A stretch of 64,000 bases of DNA from Candidatus Ideonella esbjergensis (GCA_016710065.1 JADJLP010000015.1:558001-622000), one strand, 5' to 3'; numbered from the stretch's first letter, positions 8,808-18,236 are shown. Made by a program: numbers and translations. The notes: generated by a model from the sequence alone, not told the origin.

Positions 8808-10181
8808 CTAGAGAATTCGCCTGGGGTGCGCCAGCGCCTCGTGCGCGGCGTGCAAACGCCGCACCAGCACCTTGATGAAGGCAGCGTCGAAACGGCCCCG
8901 GGTATCGGGGCTGAGCTGGGCCAGGGTGTCGGGCGTGAACGAGATGGTGGTGCAGGGCTCGGTCACCACCACGTCGGTGCTGTGCAACCGCAGCTCGGGG
9001 CTGGGGGCCAGGTAGGCCATCTCGCCCACCGAGGTGCCGGCACCCAGCGTGGCCACGCGCAGTGCGTCGCGCCACACCTCCACCTCGCCTTGGGCCAGGA
9101 TGTGGAACTGCCGGCCCTCCTGGCCACGCCTGTAGAGCTTGTGGCCAAAGTGGAAGCGCTGCCAGCGGGCGCGGCGCACCACCTCCCAGAGCTGCACGTC
9201 GCCGAAATCGGCAAAGAACTCCAGCTTGCGCAGCAGCGTGAAGCGCTCGGTGTCCATCAATTGCTGCAGCTTGCTGCGCGGCACGTCGTGGTTCACGATC
9301 AGCGCCGAGAGCTGCCTGGCAAAGGTGTCCCAGTCGGCTGGGCGGTCGGCGGCCCGTTTGGCCAGGGCGCCGCAGATCGTTTGGTTCAGGGCTGGACTGA
9401 TGTCGGTGCGGCGGTCGCTCAGCGGCACAGGCTCGGCGTGGCAGATCAGGTTCAGCAGCGCGCCCTGGGTGTCGGCCTCGAACGGTGCATGGCCCGAGAT
9501 CAGGTGGTACAGCACGGCGGCCAGCGAATAGATGTCGGCCCGGCAGTCGAGCGCGGCGCCATCCAGCTGCTCGGGCGACATGTAGGCCAGCGAGCCCACG
9601 CGGTGGATCTGGGTGCGGTCGGACTCGAGGTTCAGTACGCTGCCGAAATCGCTGATCTTCACGTCGATGACCTCGTCGCCCTCGGTCACGGCCAGGATGT
9701 TGGCTGGCTTCACGTCGCGGTGGATCAGGCCCTGGCGCCACACATAGTCCAGTGCCATCGCGCACTTGAAGCCGATTTCCACCACCTGCTCCAGCGGCAG
9801 CAGGCGGTCGGGGCGGCAAAAGCCGCGCAGCGTGACACCCGGCACGTACTCCATCACTAGGTAGGAGCCGCCCACGGGGTCGTCCACCGCGTCGTAGATC
9901 TGCACCACGTTCGGGTGGTTGAGCTTGCCCACCAGGGCCGCCTCGGCGGCGAAGAAGTGCGAGGCAAAGTGCAGCTCGCTGGCGCTGCGGCCCTCGGTGG
10001 CGTGCACTTGCTTGATGGCCACGTCGCGCCCATGAAAGTCGTCGTGCGCGCGCCAGACCTCGCTGGTCGCACCTTCGCCCAGGCGCTGCAGCACGCGGTA
10101 CTTGCCGATCATCGTCGGCTCGTCCGGGCGGGCTTGCGGCACGGTGCTCTGGGGATGGCGAGTGGTGGTTGAAGTGGTCAT
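8808..10181 (-). CDS. Serine/threonine protein kinase with C-terminal cyclic-nucleotide-binding domain
   Basis: 457 residues from the ATG at 10181. The kinase half shows the glycine loop LGEGATSEV, the VAIK lysine, the catalytic HRDVKPANIL and the metal-binding DFG (ISDFGSV), then SLAYMSPEQ and DIYSLAAVL. After about residue 320 there is a second domain of cNMP type (FFADFGDVQLWEVV, then LYRRGQEGRQFHILAQGEVEVW and VGEMAYLA). No membrane segment is seen, so it is a soluble Hanks-type kinase whose activity may be gated by a nucleotide or another ligand. It is transcribed away from argS. The domain order kinase-cNMP is clear; the ligand and target proteins are unknown. Confidence 0.92.
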   Translation of the reverse strand: MTTSTTTRHPQSTVPQARPDEPTMIGKYRVLQRLGEGATSEVWRAHDDFHGRDVAIKQVHATEGRSASELHFASHFFAAEAALVGKLNHPNVVQIYDAVDDPVGGSYLVMEYVPGVTLRGFCRPDRLLPLEQVVEIGFKCAMALDYVWRQGLIHRDVKPANILAVTEGDEVIDVKISDFGSVLNLESDRTQIHRVGSLAYMSPEQLDGAALDCRADIYSLAAVLYHLISGHAPFEADTQGALLNLICHAEPVPLSDRRTDISPALNQTICGALAKRAADRPADWDTFARQLSALIVNHDVPRSKLQQLMDTERFTLLRKLEFFADFGDVQLWEVVRRARWQRFHFGHKLYRRGQEGRQFHILAQGEVEVWRDALRVATLGAGTSVGEMAYLAPSPELRLHSTDVVVTEPCTTISFTPDTLAQLSPDTRGRFDAAFIKVLVRRLHAAHEALAHPRRIL

Positions 10182-10277
10182 GTGGCCTGGGATGTATCGG
10201 CCGATGCGATGCGAAATTGACCCCCGTGATGGGTGTCGCAAGGGCCGGGCGGGGGGCCAACCGTAGAATCCCGCCCC

Positions 10278-11987
10278 ATGATCCAAGCCAAGGCAGAGCT
10301 GCAAAGCGCGCTGGCCGCTGCCGTGGCGCAGCTGGCCCCGGGCGTCCCCTTCAACCCGCAGTTCGAGTCGCCCAAGCAGGCGGCGCATGGCGACCTGGCC
10401 ATCACGGCCGCCATGCAGTTGGCCAAGCCGCTGCGCTCCAACCCGCGTGCGGTGGCCGAGCAGCTCATTGCCGCGCTTCAGGTTCAGCCGGCGGTGCAAC
10501 GCTGGGTGAGCGCGCTGGACATCGCTGGCCCCGGTTTCATCAACCTGCGCCTGGCCCCGGCCGCCAAGCAGGCCGTGGTGGCCGAAGTGCTGCAGGGCGC
10601 CGGGGGCTTTGGCCGCCAACCCGCCAACGGCCACAAGCTGATGGTGGAGTTTGTTTCCGCCAACCCCACCGGCCCGCTGCACGTGGGCCACGCCCGCCAG
10701 GGCGCGCTGGGCGACAGCCTGTGCCATCTCTTTGAGACCCAGGGTTACGACGTGACCCGCGAGTTCTATTACAACGACGCGGGCGTGCAGATCGCCACGT
10801 TGGCCAACTCCACGCTGAGCCGCATCCAGGGCCTGGCGCCCGGTGACGCCGGCTGGCCCGAGAGCGCCTACAACGGCGATTACATCGCCGACATCGCGGC
10901 TGACTTCATGGCGAAGAAGACCGTGAAGGCCGACGACCGCGAGTTCACCGCCTCGGGCGATACGGCCGACCTGGACGGCATTCGCCAGTTTGCCGTGGCC
11001 TATTTGCGCCATGAACAAGACCTGGACCTGCAAGCCTTCGGCGTTCAGTTCGACAGCTACTTCCTGGAAAGCAGCCTGTACACCAGCGGCAAGGTCGAGC
11101 AGACCGTGCAGCGCCTGGTGGACGCCGGCAAGACCTATGAGCAGGACGGCGCGCTGTGGCTGCGCACCACCGAAGACGGCGACGACAAGGACCGCGTGAT
11201 GCGCAAGTCCGACGGCACCTACACCTATTTCGTGCCCGACGTGGCCTACCACGTGAACAAGTTCGAGCGCGGCTACGGCAAGGTCATCAACTGCCAGGGC
11301 ACCGACCACCACGGCACCATCGCCCGCGTGCGCGCCGGCCTGCAGGGCCAGGGCCTGGGCATCCCCGCCGGCTACCCCGACTACGTCCTCAACACCATGG
11401 TGCGCGTGCTGCGCGGCGGCGAGGAAGTGAAGATCAGCAAGCGCGCCGGCAGCTATGTGACGCTGCGCGACCTGATAGCCTGGACCAGCAAGGATGCGGT
11501 GCGCTACTTCCTGATCAGCCGCAAGGCCGACACCGAGTTCACCTTCGACATCGACCAGGCCCTGAAGCAGAACGACGAGAACCCGGTGTTCTACGTGCAG
11601 TACGCGCATGCACGCATCTGCTCGGTGCTGGCGCAGGGCGCCACGCAGGGTGTGGACGAGGCCGCGCTGAATGTTGCCGACCTGAGCCTGCTGGCCGCAC
11701 CCACCGAACTGGCGCTGATGCTCAAGCTGGCCGACTACCCGGAGATGCTGAGCAGCGCCGCACGCGACCTGGCTCCGCACGACGTGGCCTTCTACCTGCG
11801 CGACCTGGCGGCGGCATTCCACAGCTACTACGCGGCCGAACGCTTTCTGGTGGACGACCTGGCCCTGGCCCGCGCCCGCCTGGCCCTGCTGGCGGCCACC
11901 CGCCAGGTGCTGCGCAACGCCCTGGCGCTGCTGGGTGTGAGCGCGCCCGACCAGATGCACCGCGAACAACCGACGGAGACCGAATGA
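10278..11987 (+). CDS. argS: Arginyl-tRNA synthetase
   Basis: 569 residues, the normal length for bacterial ArgRS. It charges tRNA-Arg. The N-terminal tRNA-contacting domain precedes the class I signature ANPTGPLHVGHARQG (HIGH-type HVGH), and the KMSKS-equivalent is KISKRAGSYV. The ATG at 10278 follows a TAGAAT box after only 13 bp, so the leader is very short. The stop overlaps the next start (ATGA), linking it to a SPOR-domain gene as often seen in Burkholderiales. Confidence 0.97.
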   Translation: MIQAKAELQSALAAAVAQLAPGVPFNPQFESPKQAAHGDLAITAAMQLAKPLRSNPRAVAEQLIAALQVQPAVQRWVSALDIAGPGFINLRLAPAAKQAVVAEVLQGAGGFGRQPANGHKLMVEFVSANPTGPLHVGHARQGALGDSLCHLFETQGYDVTREFYYNDAGVQIATLANSTLSRIQGLAPGDAGWPESAYNGDYIADIAADFMAKKTVKADDREFTASGDTADLDGIRQFAVAYLRHEQDLDLQAFGVQFDSYFLESSLYTSGKVEQTVQRLVDAGKTYEQDGALWLRTTEDGDDKDRVMRKSDGTYTYFVPDVAYHVNKFERGYGKVINCQGTDHHGTIARVRAGLQGQGLGIPAGYPDYVLNTMVRVLRGGEEVKISKRAGSYVTLRDLIAWTSKDAVRYFLISRKADTEFTFDIDQALKQNDENPVFYVQYAHARICSVLAQGATQGVDEAALNVADLSLLAAPTELALMLKLADYPEMLSSAARDLAPHDVAFYLRDLAAAFHSYYAAERFLVDDLALARARLALLAATRQVLRNALALLGVSAPDQMHREQPTETE

Positions 11988-12685
11988 GCGTGTTCAAGAA
12001 CCAGAGTGAGAGGGCCGGCCAGCGTGGCGGGCTGGTGCTGGGCATCATCATCGGCCTGTTGCTGGGTTTGGCCCTGGCGCTGGGCGTGGCGCTGTACATC
12101 GCCAAGGTGCCGGTGCCCTTCGTCGACAAGGTGCCGCACCGCACGCCCGAGCAAGACGCCGCCGAGGCCGAGCGCAACAAGAACTGGGATCCGAACGCGC
12201 CGCTGGCCGGCAAGCAGACGCCGCCGGCACCGCTGCAGCCCGCCGCCTCGGCGGCGGATGGGTCAGCGGACGCGGCCAGTGCCGCCGCCGAACGCCGGGC
12301 CGCCAAGGGCGAGGCGGCTGCCAAGGCCGCCAGCGACGCTGCGCCCAAATCCACCCGCGACCCGGCCGCCATCCTGGCCGGCCAGATGCCCGCCAGCGCA
12401 CCCGCCGCCAAGGCCTCGGCACCGGCCAAACCGGGGGCCGAGCCTTTTGTCTATTTCGTGCAGGCCGGGGCGTTTTCCAGTGCCGACGATGCCGAGCAGC
12501 AACGCGCCAAGTTGGCCATCCAGGGCATCGGCACCAAAGTCACCGAGCGCGAGCAAGGTGGCCGCACCGTCTACCGCGTGCGCCTGGGCCCGTTCGATGC
12601 CCGCGAGGAGGCCGAAGCCCAGCAAGACCACTTGAAGGGCATGGGCACCGACGCAGCTCTGGTGCGCGTGGACCGCCCGCGTTGA
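11984..12685 (+). CDS. SPOR-domain membrane protein
   Basis: 233 residues. A short cytoplasmic N-terminus and one membrane helix (GGLVLGIIIGLLLGLALALGV) are followed by a long Ala/Pro-rich periplasmic linker and a C-terminal SPOR domain of about 75 residues beginning FVYFVQAGAFSSADDAEQQ. SPOR domains bind denuded peptidoglycan at the division septum, as in FtsN and DamX. It overlaps argS by 4 bp and precedes dsbA. A cell-division role is inferred from the domain. Confidence 0.9.
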   Translation: MSVFKNQSERAGQRGGLVLGIIIGLLLGLALALGVALYIAKVPVPFVDKVPHRTPEQDAAEAERNKNWDPNAPLAGKQTPPAPLQPAASAADGSADAASAAAERRAAKGEAAAKAASDAAPKSTRDPAAILAGQMPASAPAAKASAPAKPGAEPFVYFVQAGAFSSADDAEQQRAKLAIQGIGTKVTEREQGGRTVYRVRLGPFDAREEAEAQQDHLKGMGTDAALVRVDRPR

Positions 12686-12739
12686 ACTTTGCGAGCCAGG
12701 CCCGACTCTTTCTGCTCTGATCAGACAAGGATGCACACG

Positions 12740-13387
12740 ATGAAGCGCCGCGAATTTTCTGTGGGACTCGGTAGCCTGGGTGCGCTGGGCGTCTTGACGG
12801 TGGCGCCTGCAGCGCAAGCCCAAGGCGGGCCGGTGGAAGGCCAGCACTACAAGCGCCTGGCGCAGGCCGTGCCGGTGTCCACCCCCGACAAGATCGAGGT
12901 GGTGGAGTTCTTCTCCTACGCCTGCCCGCATTGCAACGCGCTGGAGCCGCTGGTCGAGCCCTGGAGCAAGCGTCTGGCGGCCGATGTGAAGTTCCGCCGG
13001 GTGCCGGTGTTTTTCCAGCGGCCACAGTGGGAGTTTCTGCAAAGCCTGTACTTCGCGGTCGAGGCCACCAACCAGCTCGACACCCTGCACCGCAAGGTGT
13101 TTGCCGCCATGCATGTGGAGCACAAGAACATCGCCCGCGATGCCGATGTGCTGGCCTTGGCCGCCGCCAACGGCGCCGATGGCGCCAAGCTGGTGGACGC
13201 CATGAAGTCTTTCGGCGTGCAGACCAAGGTGCGCCAAGCCAAGCAACTGGCCGACGACTACCGCGTGGATGCCGTGCCCATGCTGGGCATCCAGGGCCGC
13301 TGGACCACCGGCGCCGAAGCCGGTAGCCACGAGCGCACCTTGCTGGTGGCCGACTACCTCATTGCCCAGGCGCGCAAGCTCGGCTGA
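12740..13387 (+). CDS. dsbA: Thiol:disulfide interchange protein DsbA
   Basis: 215 residues. A signal peptide carries a twin-arginine-like start (MKRREFSVG) and ends near AQAQG, then a thioredoxin fold with active site CPHC in FFSYACPHCNALEP and the cis-proline region VDAVPMLGIQG. It oxidises cysteines of exported proteins in the periplasm. The ATG at 12740 is chosen over one three codons upstream because AAGG directly abuts the upstream ATG but is well spaced for this one. An 8-bp GC-rich hairpin follows. Confidence 0.93.
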   Translation: MKRREFSVGLGSLGALGVLTVAPAAQAQGGPVEGQHYKRLAQAVPVSTPDKIEVVEFFSYACPHCNALEPLVEPWSKRLAADVKFRRVPVFFQRPQWEFLQSLYFAVEATNQLDTLHRKVFAAMHVEHKNIARDADVLALAAANGADGAKLVDAMKSFGVQTKVRQAKQLADDYRVDAVPMLGIQGRWTTGAEAGSHERTLLVADYLIAQARKLG

Positions 13388-13397
13388 CCTGCATCTG

Positions 13398-13417
13398 ACG
13401 CGCCGGCATCGGCGCGT
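13398..13417 (+). terminator. Stem-loop after dsbA
   Basis: ACGCGCCG and CGGCGCGT pair perfectly around GCAT, 10 bp past the dsbA stop. There is no clear T tract, so it may act as a weak terminator or as a 3' end stabiliser. Confidence 0.5.
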
Positions 13418-13531
13418 GGGGAGTTTCGGCCCTGCGACAAGGCCAGTTTTTCGCGGCGCTGGCCCACCCCGGGCTGGGCTGGGCACCGTAGAATGTTCTG
13501 CAAGTTTCATGCCGCAGAATATTCAGCTCCC

Positions 13532-14155
13532 ATGCCCTCGAATTCCTCCCCGCTGACCTGGCAGCAGGCCGCCCTGGTGCTGGCTTTGGCCCTGCCCGTT
13601 TGCGCGTGGGCCGAGAAGGCCGACCGCAGCAAGCCGCTGGTGGTGGAAAGCGACGGCAAACAGGCTGTGCAGGCCGATCTGGCCAAGCACACCACCAGCA
13701 TCAGCGGCAACGTGGTGGTGAGCCAGGGCAGCTTGCAGATCAAGGCAGACAAGGTCGAAATCCGGGAAGACGCCCAGGGCCGCCCGCTGGCCGCCGCCAC
13801 TGGCAGCGCCACCAAGCCGGCCAGCTTTCGCCAGAAGCGCGACCGGCCCGACGAATACATCGAAGCCGAGGCCCAGCGCATCGACTACGACGGCGGCGCC
13901 GACCGCGTGCGTTTCTCGGGCGGCGCCAAGATGCGCCTGGTGCGTGCCGGGGTGGTGACCGACGAGGCCAGCGCCTCGGCCATCGTCTACGACCAGCCCA
14001 GCGACACCGTCACCTTCGAAGGCAGCGCCAGCACCGGCAAGTCGGGCGGATCCGACGGCCGCGCCCGCCTGGTCTTTGTGCCGCGCAACGTGGACACCGC
14101 CGCTTCCGCCCCACCCCTGCAACTGGTGAAGCCACCGGCCGGAGACGCGCGTTGA
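13532..14155 (+). CDS. lptA: LptA, periplasmic LPS-transport bridge protein
   Basis: 207 residues. A signal peptide (about residues 1-27, ending CAWAEK) precedes an OstA-type beta-jellyroll domain with the typical words KQAVQADLAKHTTSISGNVVVSQGSL and IEAEAQRIDYDG. It carries lipopolysaccharide across the periplasm between the inner-membrane LptBFG complex and LptD. The start at 13532 lies after a short leader with a TAGAAT box near 13489. The stop overlaps the lptB start. No lptC lies between dsbA and lptA, where it is usually found. Confidence 0.92.
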   Translation: MPSNSSPLTWQQAALVLALALPVCAWAEKADRSKPLVVESDGKQAVQADLAKHTTSISGNVVVSQGSLQIKADKVEIREDAQGRPLAAATGSATKPASFRQKRDRPDEYIEAEAQRIDYDGGADRVRFSGGAKMRLVRAGVVTDEASASAIVYDQPSDTVTFEGSASTGKSGGSDGRARLVFVPRNVDTAASAPPLQLVKPPAGDAR

Positions 14156-14931
14156 CCGCAGTTGCTCCCGCCACGGCCCCGCCAAGTGGTGTGAGCCGCC
14201 TGGAGGCATCCGGCCTGCGCAAGGCCTATGGCCCCCGCACCGTGGTGAAAAGCGTGCACCTGGCCGTGAATGCCGGCGAGGTGGTGGGCCTGCTGGGCCC
14301 CAACGGCGCTGGCAAGACGACGACCTTCTACATGGTGGTGGGCCTGGTGCGCTGCGACGCGGGCGAGATCTTCATTGACGGCCAGTCGGTGCAGCGCATG
14401 CCCATCCACCAGCGCTCGCGTCTGGGGCTGAGCTATTTGCCGCAAGAGGCGTCCATCTTCCGCAAGCTCACGGTGGATGAAAACATCCGCGCCGTACTGG
14501 AGCTGCAATATGGCCCCGACGGCAAGCGCCTGCCGGCGGCCGAGATCCAGCGCCAGCTCGATGGCCTGTTGCACGACCTCAGCCTCACCAGCCTGCGTGA
14601 TTCACCGGCCCCGGCGCTTTCGGGTGGCGAGCGCCGCCGCGTGGAGATCGCACGCGCGCTGGCCACGCAGCCGCGCTTCATCCTGCTCGACGAGCCCTTT
14701 GCCGGTGTCGACCCGATCGCGGTGATCGAGATCCAGCGCATCATCAGCTTCCTCAAGGGCCGTGGCATCGGTGTGCTGATCACCGACCACAACGTGCGCG
14801 AGACGCTGGGCATCTGCGACCGCGCCTACATCATCAGCGAGGGCAGTGTGCTGGCCGAAGGCACCCCCGCGCAAATCATCGAGAACCCGGACGTGCGCCG
14901 CGTCTATCTCGGCGAACACTTCCGCATGTGA
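14152..14931 (+). CDS. lptB: LptB, ATPase of the LPS export transporter
   Basis: 259 residues if translation begins at the TTG at 14152, which overlaps the lptA stop as TTGA. A GTG 13 codons further in is the alternative. Walker A is GPNGAGKTTT, the signature is LSGGERRRVEIARAL, and Walker B is FILLDEPFAGVDP, all matching LptB. It powers LPS extraction with LptF and LptG, which are not in this window. The gene lies 16 bp before rpoN, the classical lptB-rpoN order. Confidence 0.94.
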   Translation: MTAVAPATAPPSGVSRLEASGLRKAYGPRTVVKSVHLAVNAGEVVGLLGPNGAGKTTTFYMVVGLVRCDAGEIFIDGQSVQRMPIHQRSRLGLSYLPQEASIFRKLTVDENIRAVLELQYGPDGKRLPAAEIQRQLDGLLHDLSLTSLRDSPAPALSGGERRRVEIARALATQPRFILLDEPFAGVDPIAVIEIQRIISFLKGRGIGVLITDHNVRETLGICDRAYIISEGSVLAEGTPAQIIENPDVRRVYLGEHFRM

Positions 14932-14947
14932 AGAAGCAGTCCCTCAC

Positions 14948-16468
14948 ATGAAACCCACCCTGCAAGTCCGCCTTTCGCAGCATCTGGCGCTGACCCCGCA
15001 GTTGCAGCAGTCGATCCGGTTGCTGCAACTCTCCACGCTGGAGCTGCACCAGGAAATCGAGCAGATGCTCGAACAGAACCCCTTCCTCGAACCCGAGGAA
15101 GACGCCACGCCCTACGAGTTCGGCGCGCTCGACCGCAGCACCACCAGCACCCGCGAAGAGGCCGATGCCCCTGGCAGCAGCGTGGGCGAGGGCGGCGACG
15201 AGCCGGCCGGCATGGACAGCGCCGACTTCGGCACCACCGAGCGCGTTGATTGGGAGAACGGCACCGAGCGCGACGACTTCGACGGCATCCGCGAGACGCC
15301 CTCCAGCGGCTCGGGCAGCGGCAGCGGCAGCGGCGACGAAGACTATGAGTCGCAGGAGCGCGCCGGTGATGCGCCCTCGCTGCAAGACCATCTGCGCCAG
15401 CAGCTCTCGGGCATGCGCCTCTCAGACAAGGACGCGGCCTCGGTGCACGTGCTGATCGAGTCGTTGAACGACGATGGCTACCTCGATGGCACGCTGGAAG
15501 ACATTGCCGAGCGCATGGCCGATGCCCTGGGCATCCACGGCGAAGAAGCGCGCGAGGATCTGCTCGACCAATTGCGCTGCGGCCTGAAATGGCTGCAAAG
15601 CCTGGAGCCCGCCGGCGTGGGCGCGGCCAACCTGGGCGATTGCCTGTGCCTGCAACTGCGCAACCAGCCGGCCAGCCCGGCGCGCGAGTGCGCCATGGCC
15701 ATCTGCCGCAGCCACCTCGATCTGCTGGCCCGGCGCGATTTGCGCAAGCTGGCCAACCTCACCCACTGCGATGAAGCCACGGTGAAGCAGGCGCAGGGCC
15801 TGATCGTGGCCTGCGAGCCCAAGCCTGGCCGGCCGTTTGCGCGGGCCGAGGCGCTGATCATCATCCCCGACGTGATCGTGGTGAAGAGCGGCCGCAACTG
15901 GAAGGCCACGCTCAACCCCGACGTGATGCCCAAGCTCAAGGTGAGCGACCTGTACGCCCAGGCCATCCGTGGCCAGCGTGGCGGCGGCAGCCTCTCGGCC
16001 CGGCTGCAAGAGGCGCGCTGGTTCATCCGCAACATCCAGCAACGGTTTGACACCATCCTGCGCGTCAGCTCTGCCATCGTCGAGCGGCAAAAGGCCTTCT
16101 TCACGCACGGCGAGATCGCGATGAAGCCGCTGGTCCTGCGCGAGATTGCCGATGAGCTGGGCCTGCACGAGTCCACCATCTCGCGCGTCACCACGGCCAA
16201 GTACATGAACACGCCGTTCGGCACCTTCGAACTGAAGTATTTCTTCGGCTCCTCGCTCAACACCGACGCCGGCGGCAACGCCAGCAGCACGGCGGTGCGC
16301 GCGCTGATCAAGCAGTTCGTGGCGGCCGAGAACATCGTCAAGCCGCTGTCCGACAGCCAGATCGCCGACATGCTCGAAGAGCAGGGCATCCAGGTGGCAC
16401 GGCGCACCGTGGCCAAGTACCGCGAGGCGCTCAAGATCGCGCCTGCCAACCTGCGCAAAGCCATATGA
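14948..16468 (+). CDS. rpoN: RNA polymerase sigma-54 factor
   Basis: 506 residues. Region I is the glutamine- and leucine-rich activator-interacting segment (LSQHLALTPQLQQSIRLLQL). An acidic, Gly/Ser-rich region II follows, then the core-binding domain, and finally the RpoN box ARRTVAKYRE that reads the -24 element. It recognises -24/-12 promoters with enhancer-binding proteins. The start at 14948 gives the canonical MKPTLQVR beginning. Its stop overlaps the next start (ATGA). The usual downstream hpf/ptsN genes are absent here. Confidence 0.96.
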   Translation: MKPTLQVRLSQHLALTPQLQQSIRLLQLSTLELHQEIEQMLEQNPFLEPEEDATPYEFGALDRSTTSTREEADAPGSSVGEGGDEPAGMDSADFGTTERVDWENGTERDDFDGIRETPSSGSGSGSGSGDEDYESQERAGDAPSLQDHLRQQLSGMRLSDKDAASVHVLIESLNDDGYLDGTLEDIAERMADALGIHGEEAREDLLDQLRCGLKWLQSLEPAGVGAANLGDCLCLQLRNQPASPARECAMAICRSHLDLLARRDLRKLANLTHCDEATVKQAQGLIVACEPKPGRPFARAEALIIIPDVIVVKSGRNWKATLNPDVMPKLKVSDLYAQAIRGQRGGGSLSARLQEARWFIRNIQQRFDTILRVSSAIVERQKAFFTHGEIAMKPLVLREIADELGLHESTISRVTTAKYMNTPFGTFELKYFFGSSLNTDAGGNASSTAVRALIKQFVAAENIVKPLSDSQIADMLEEQGIQVARRTVAKYREALKIAPANLRKAI

Positions 16469-17721
16469 CCCTGTTCCTGCCCTGCGCCGCGGGCGTCGAG
16501 CCCTACCTTGTCGATGAGTGCGCACGCCTGTTGCCCGCCGGCACGCCCATCGAGGCCGGCCGCGGTGGCGTGTATGTGGACGGCGGCATCCCCGAGGCCA
16601 TGCGTTTGAACCTGGGCAGCCGCTTGGCGCAGCGTGTGCTGTGGCAGGTGATCGATGGCCCCTACCAGGACGAGCACGACCTGTACGACCTGGCCCGCCA
16701 GGTGCGCTGGACCAGCTGGATCACGCCGCGCAACACGCTGCGCGTGGACACCTCGGCCTGGCGCTGCCCGCTGCAAAGCCTGAACTTCGCCGCGCTGCGC
16801 ATCAAGGACGCCGTGTGCGACGTGATGCGCGACGCCACCGGCGAGCGCCCCAGCGTCGACACGCGCTTTCCCGATCTGGCGCTGGCCCTGCACCTGGGCC
16901 CTGGGCACGCCAGCCTGAGCGTGGACCTGTCGGGCGAGGCCTTGTTCAAGCGCGGCTGGCGCGAGGTGAAGGGCGAGGCTCCGCTGAAGGAAACCCTGGC
17001 CGCCGCCATGCTGGCCGCCGCTGGCTGGCAGGGCCGCGAAGAAGACGGCGGCATGCTCGACCCCTGCTGCGGCGCCGGCACCATCGCCATAGAGGCCGCG
17101 CAGATCGCCTGCGGCATCGCACCCGGCCTGCACCGCCGTTTCGCGTTCGAGAAGCTCATGCCCTTCCGCGACCACTTGCGCGCCTGGCGCGAGATGAAGG
17201 AAGCGGCCGAGGCCGGCGTGCACGCCCCCGCCGTGCCCATCTGGGCCGGTGACGTGAGCTTTCGCATGACCGACTTCGCCACCCGCAACGCGGAGCGCGC
17301 CGGGGTGCTGGGGGCCATCGATTTCAAGACCGCCGACGCCCTGCAGCGCCCGGCCCCTGCGGCGGCCGGCACCATCCTGATGAACCCACCCTATGGTGAA
17401 CGCATCGCGCCCAAGGGTTCTGGGCAGGGCCCCGGCCGCTTCCCCGAGCAGGGCACGCAAGGCGAGAAGTTCGAAGGCGCGGCCGACGCGGGCGAGTTCT
17501 ACGCCCGCCTGGCGGCGCACTGGAAGAAGGGCTACGCCGGCTGGACGGCCTGGGTGCTCACCCCCGAGCCCAAGCTGCCCACGCTGATGCGGCTGAGGGA
17601 GAGCCGGCGCGTGCCGATGTGGAACGGCCCCATCGAGTGCCGCATGTTCCGTTTCGACCTGGTGACGGGTTCCATGCGCAAGTCTGCGGGCGATGCGTCG
17701 CCACCTGCCCCAGCGGCCTAG
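16465..17721 (+). CDS. THUMP-domain 23S rRNA (guanine-N2) methyltransferase, RlmL-like
   Basis: 418 residues. The N-terminal THUMP region binds RNA, then a Rossmann methyltransferase domain shows motif I MLDPCCGAGTIAIEAA and the catalytic MNPPYGERI, as in the RlmL half of E. coli RlmKL (m2G2445 of 23S rRNA). The K half is absent, so this is the stand-alone form. Translation is coupled to rpoN by a 4-bp overlap. The substrate site is inferred from the family. Confidence 0.88.
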   Translation: MTLFLPCAAGVEPYLVDECARLLPAGTPIEAGRGGVYVDGGIPEAMRLNLGSRLAQRVLWQVIDGPYQDEHDLYDLARQVRWTSWITPRNTLRVDTSAWRCPLQSLNFAALRIKDAVCDVMRDATGERPSVDTRFPDLALALHLGPGHASLSVDLSGEALFKRGWREVKGEAPLKETLAAAMLAAAGWQGREEDGGMLDPCCGAGTIAIEAAQIACGIAPGLHRRFAFEKLMPFRDHLRAWREMKEAAEAGVHAPAVPIWAGDVSFRMTDFATRNAERAGVLGAIDFKTADALQRPAPAAAGTILMNPPYGERIAPKGSGQGPGRFPEQGTQGEKFEGAADAGEFYARLAAHWKKGYAGWTAWVLTPEPKLPTLMRLRESRRVPMWNGPIECRMFRFDLVTGSMRKSAGDASPPAPAA

Positions 17722-18232
17722 GTCTTCCTTGCGCTACCTGTTTCAGCTTGCGGCTGTCGCCCTGCCAGGCCTGACCTGCAGGGCCGTGGCCAGTGGCAGC
17801 TTGGTCCTGGTGACGGCGTCCTGCGCCACGCCGGATGGGGTGCCGCAGCAGGTGCGTGTCAGTCAAGACATTGAAGTGCGCGTGCATTTGTCGGAAGGCG
17901 GGCCCTGGGCGCGGCAGGACGAGTTCGACCACGCTGCCCAAGCCCTGGCCGGGCAACTGCCGGCCGGGCTGGACGGGCCGCTGCAGCTCCGGCGTGCACA
18001 GTTCCCTGTGGCGCCGCCGCAAGGCGCCGAGGTCACCCTGAGGTTTGGCATCAACACCGAGGGCTATCTGATCCAGACGCAGCTCAAGCACCTGGGATCC
18101 ACCATGGGCGTGGTGCCACCTGCCAGCCTGGGTCTGATGATGATGCGTTCGCTGCCCACCTGGCGTTTTGACCCGCCCATGAAGGGCCAGCAGCCGGTGA
18201 ACTTCTGCTGTGTGTCCGTCACATTTGACTGA
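17693..18232 (+). CDS. Hypothetical secreted protein with TonB-C-like end
   Basis: 179 residues, not recognised. A basic start and a hydrophobic stretch (YLFQLAAVALPGLTCRAVASG) suggest a signal peptide. The C-terminal third (GAEVTLRFGINTEGYLIQTQLKHLG, then MMRSLPTWRFDPPMKGQ) resembles the variable, TonB-C-like or energy-transducer fold. It overlaps the end of the methyltransferase gene by 29 bp; a TTG at 17729 is an alternative start that would avoid the overlap. Function unknown. Confidence 0.6.
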   Translation: MRRHLPQRPRSSLRYLFQLAAVALPGLTCRAVASGSLVLVTASCATPDGVPQQVRVSQDIEVRVHLSEGGPWARQDEFDHAAQALAGQLPAGLDGPLQLRRAQFPVAPPQGAEVTLRFGINTEGYLIQTQLKHLGSTMGVVPPASLGLMMMRSLPTWRFDPPMKGQQPVNFCCVSVTFD

Positions 18233-18236
18233 GGGC

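Noticed and set aside
10182..11969. Long upstream extension of the Ser/Thr kinase frame on the minus strand
   Set aside because: It runs antisense through argS; the kinase starts at the ATG at 10181, and no domain is visible upstream.
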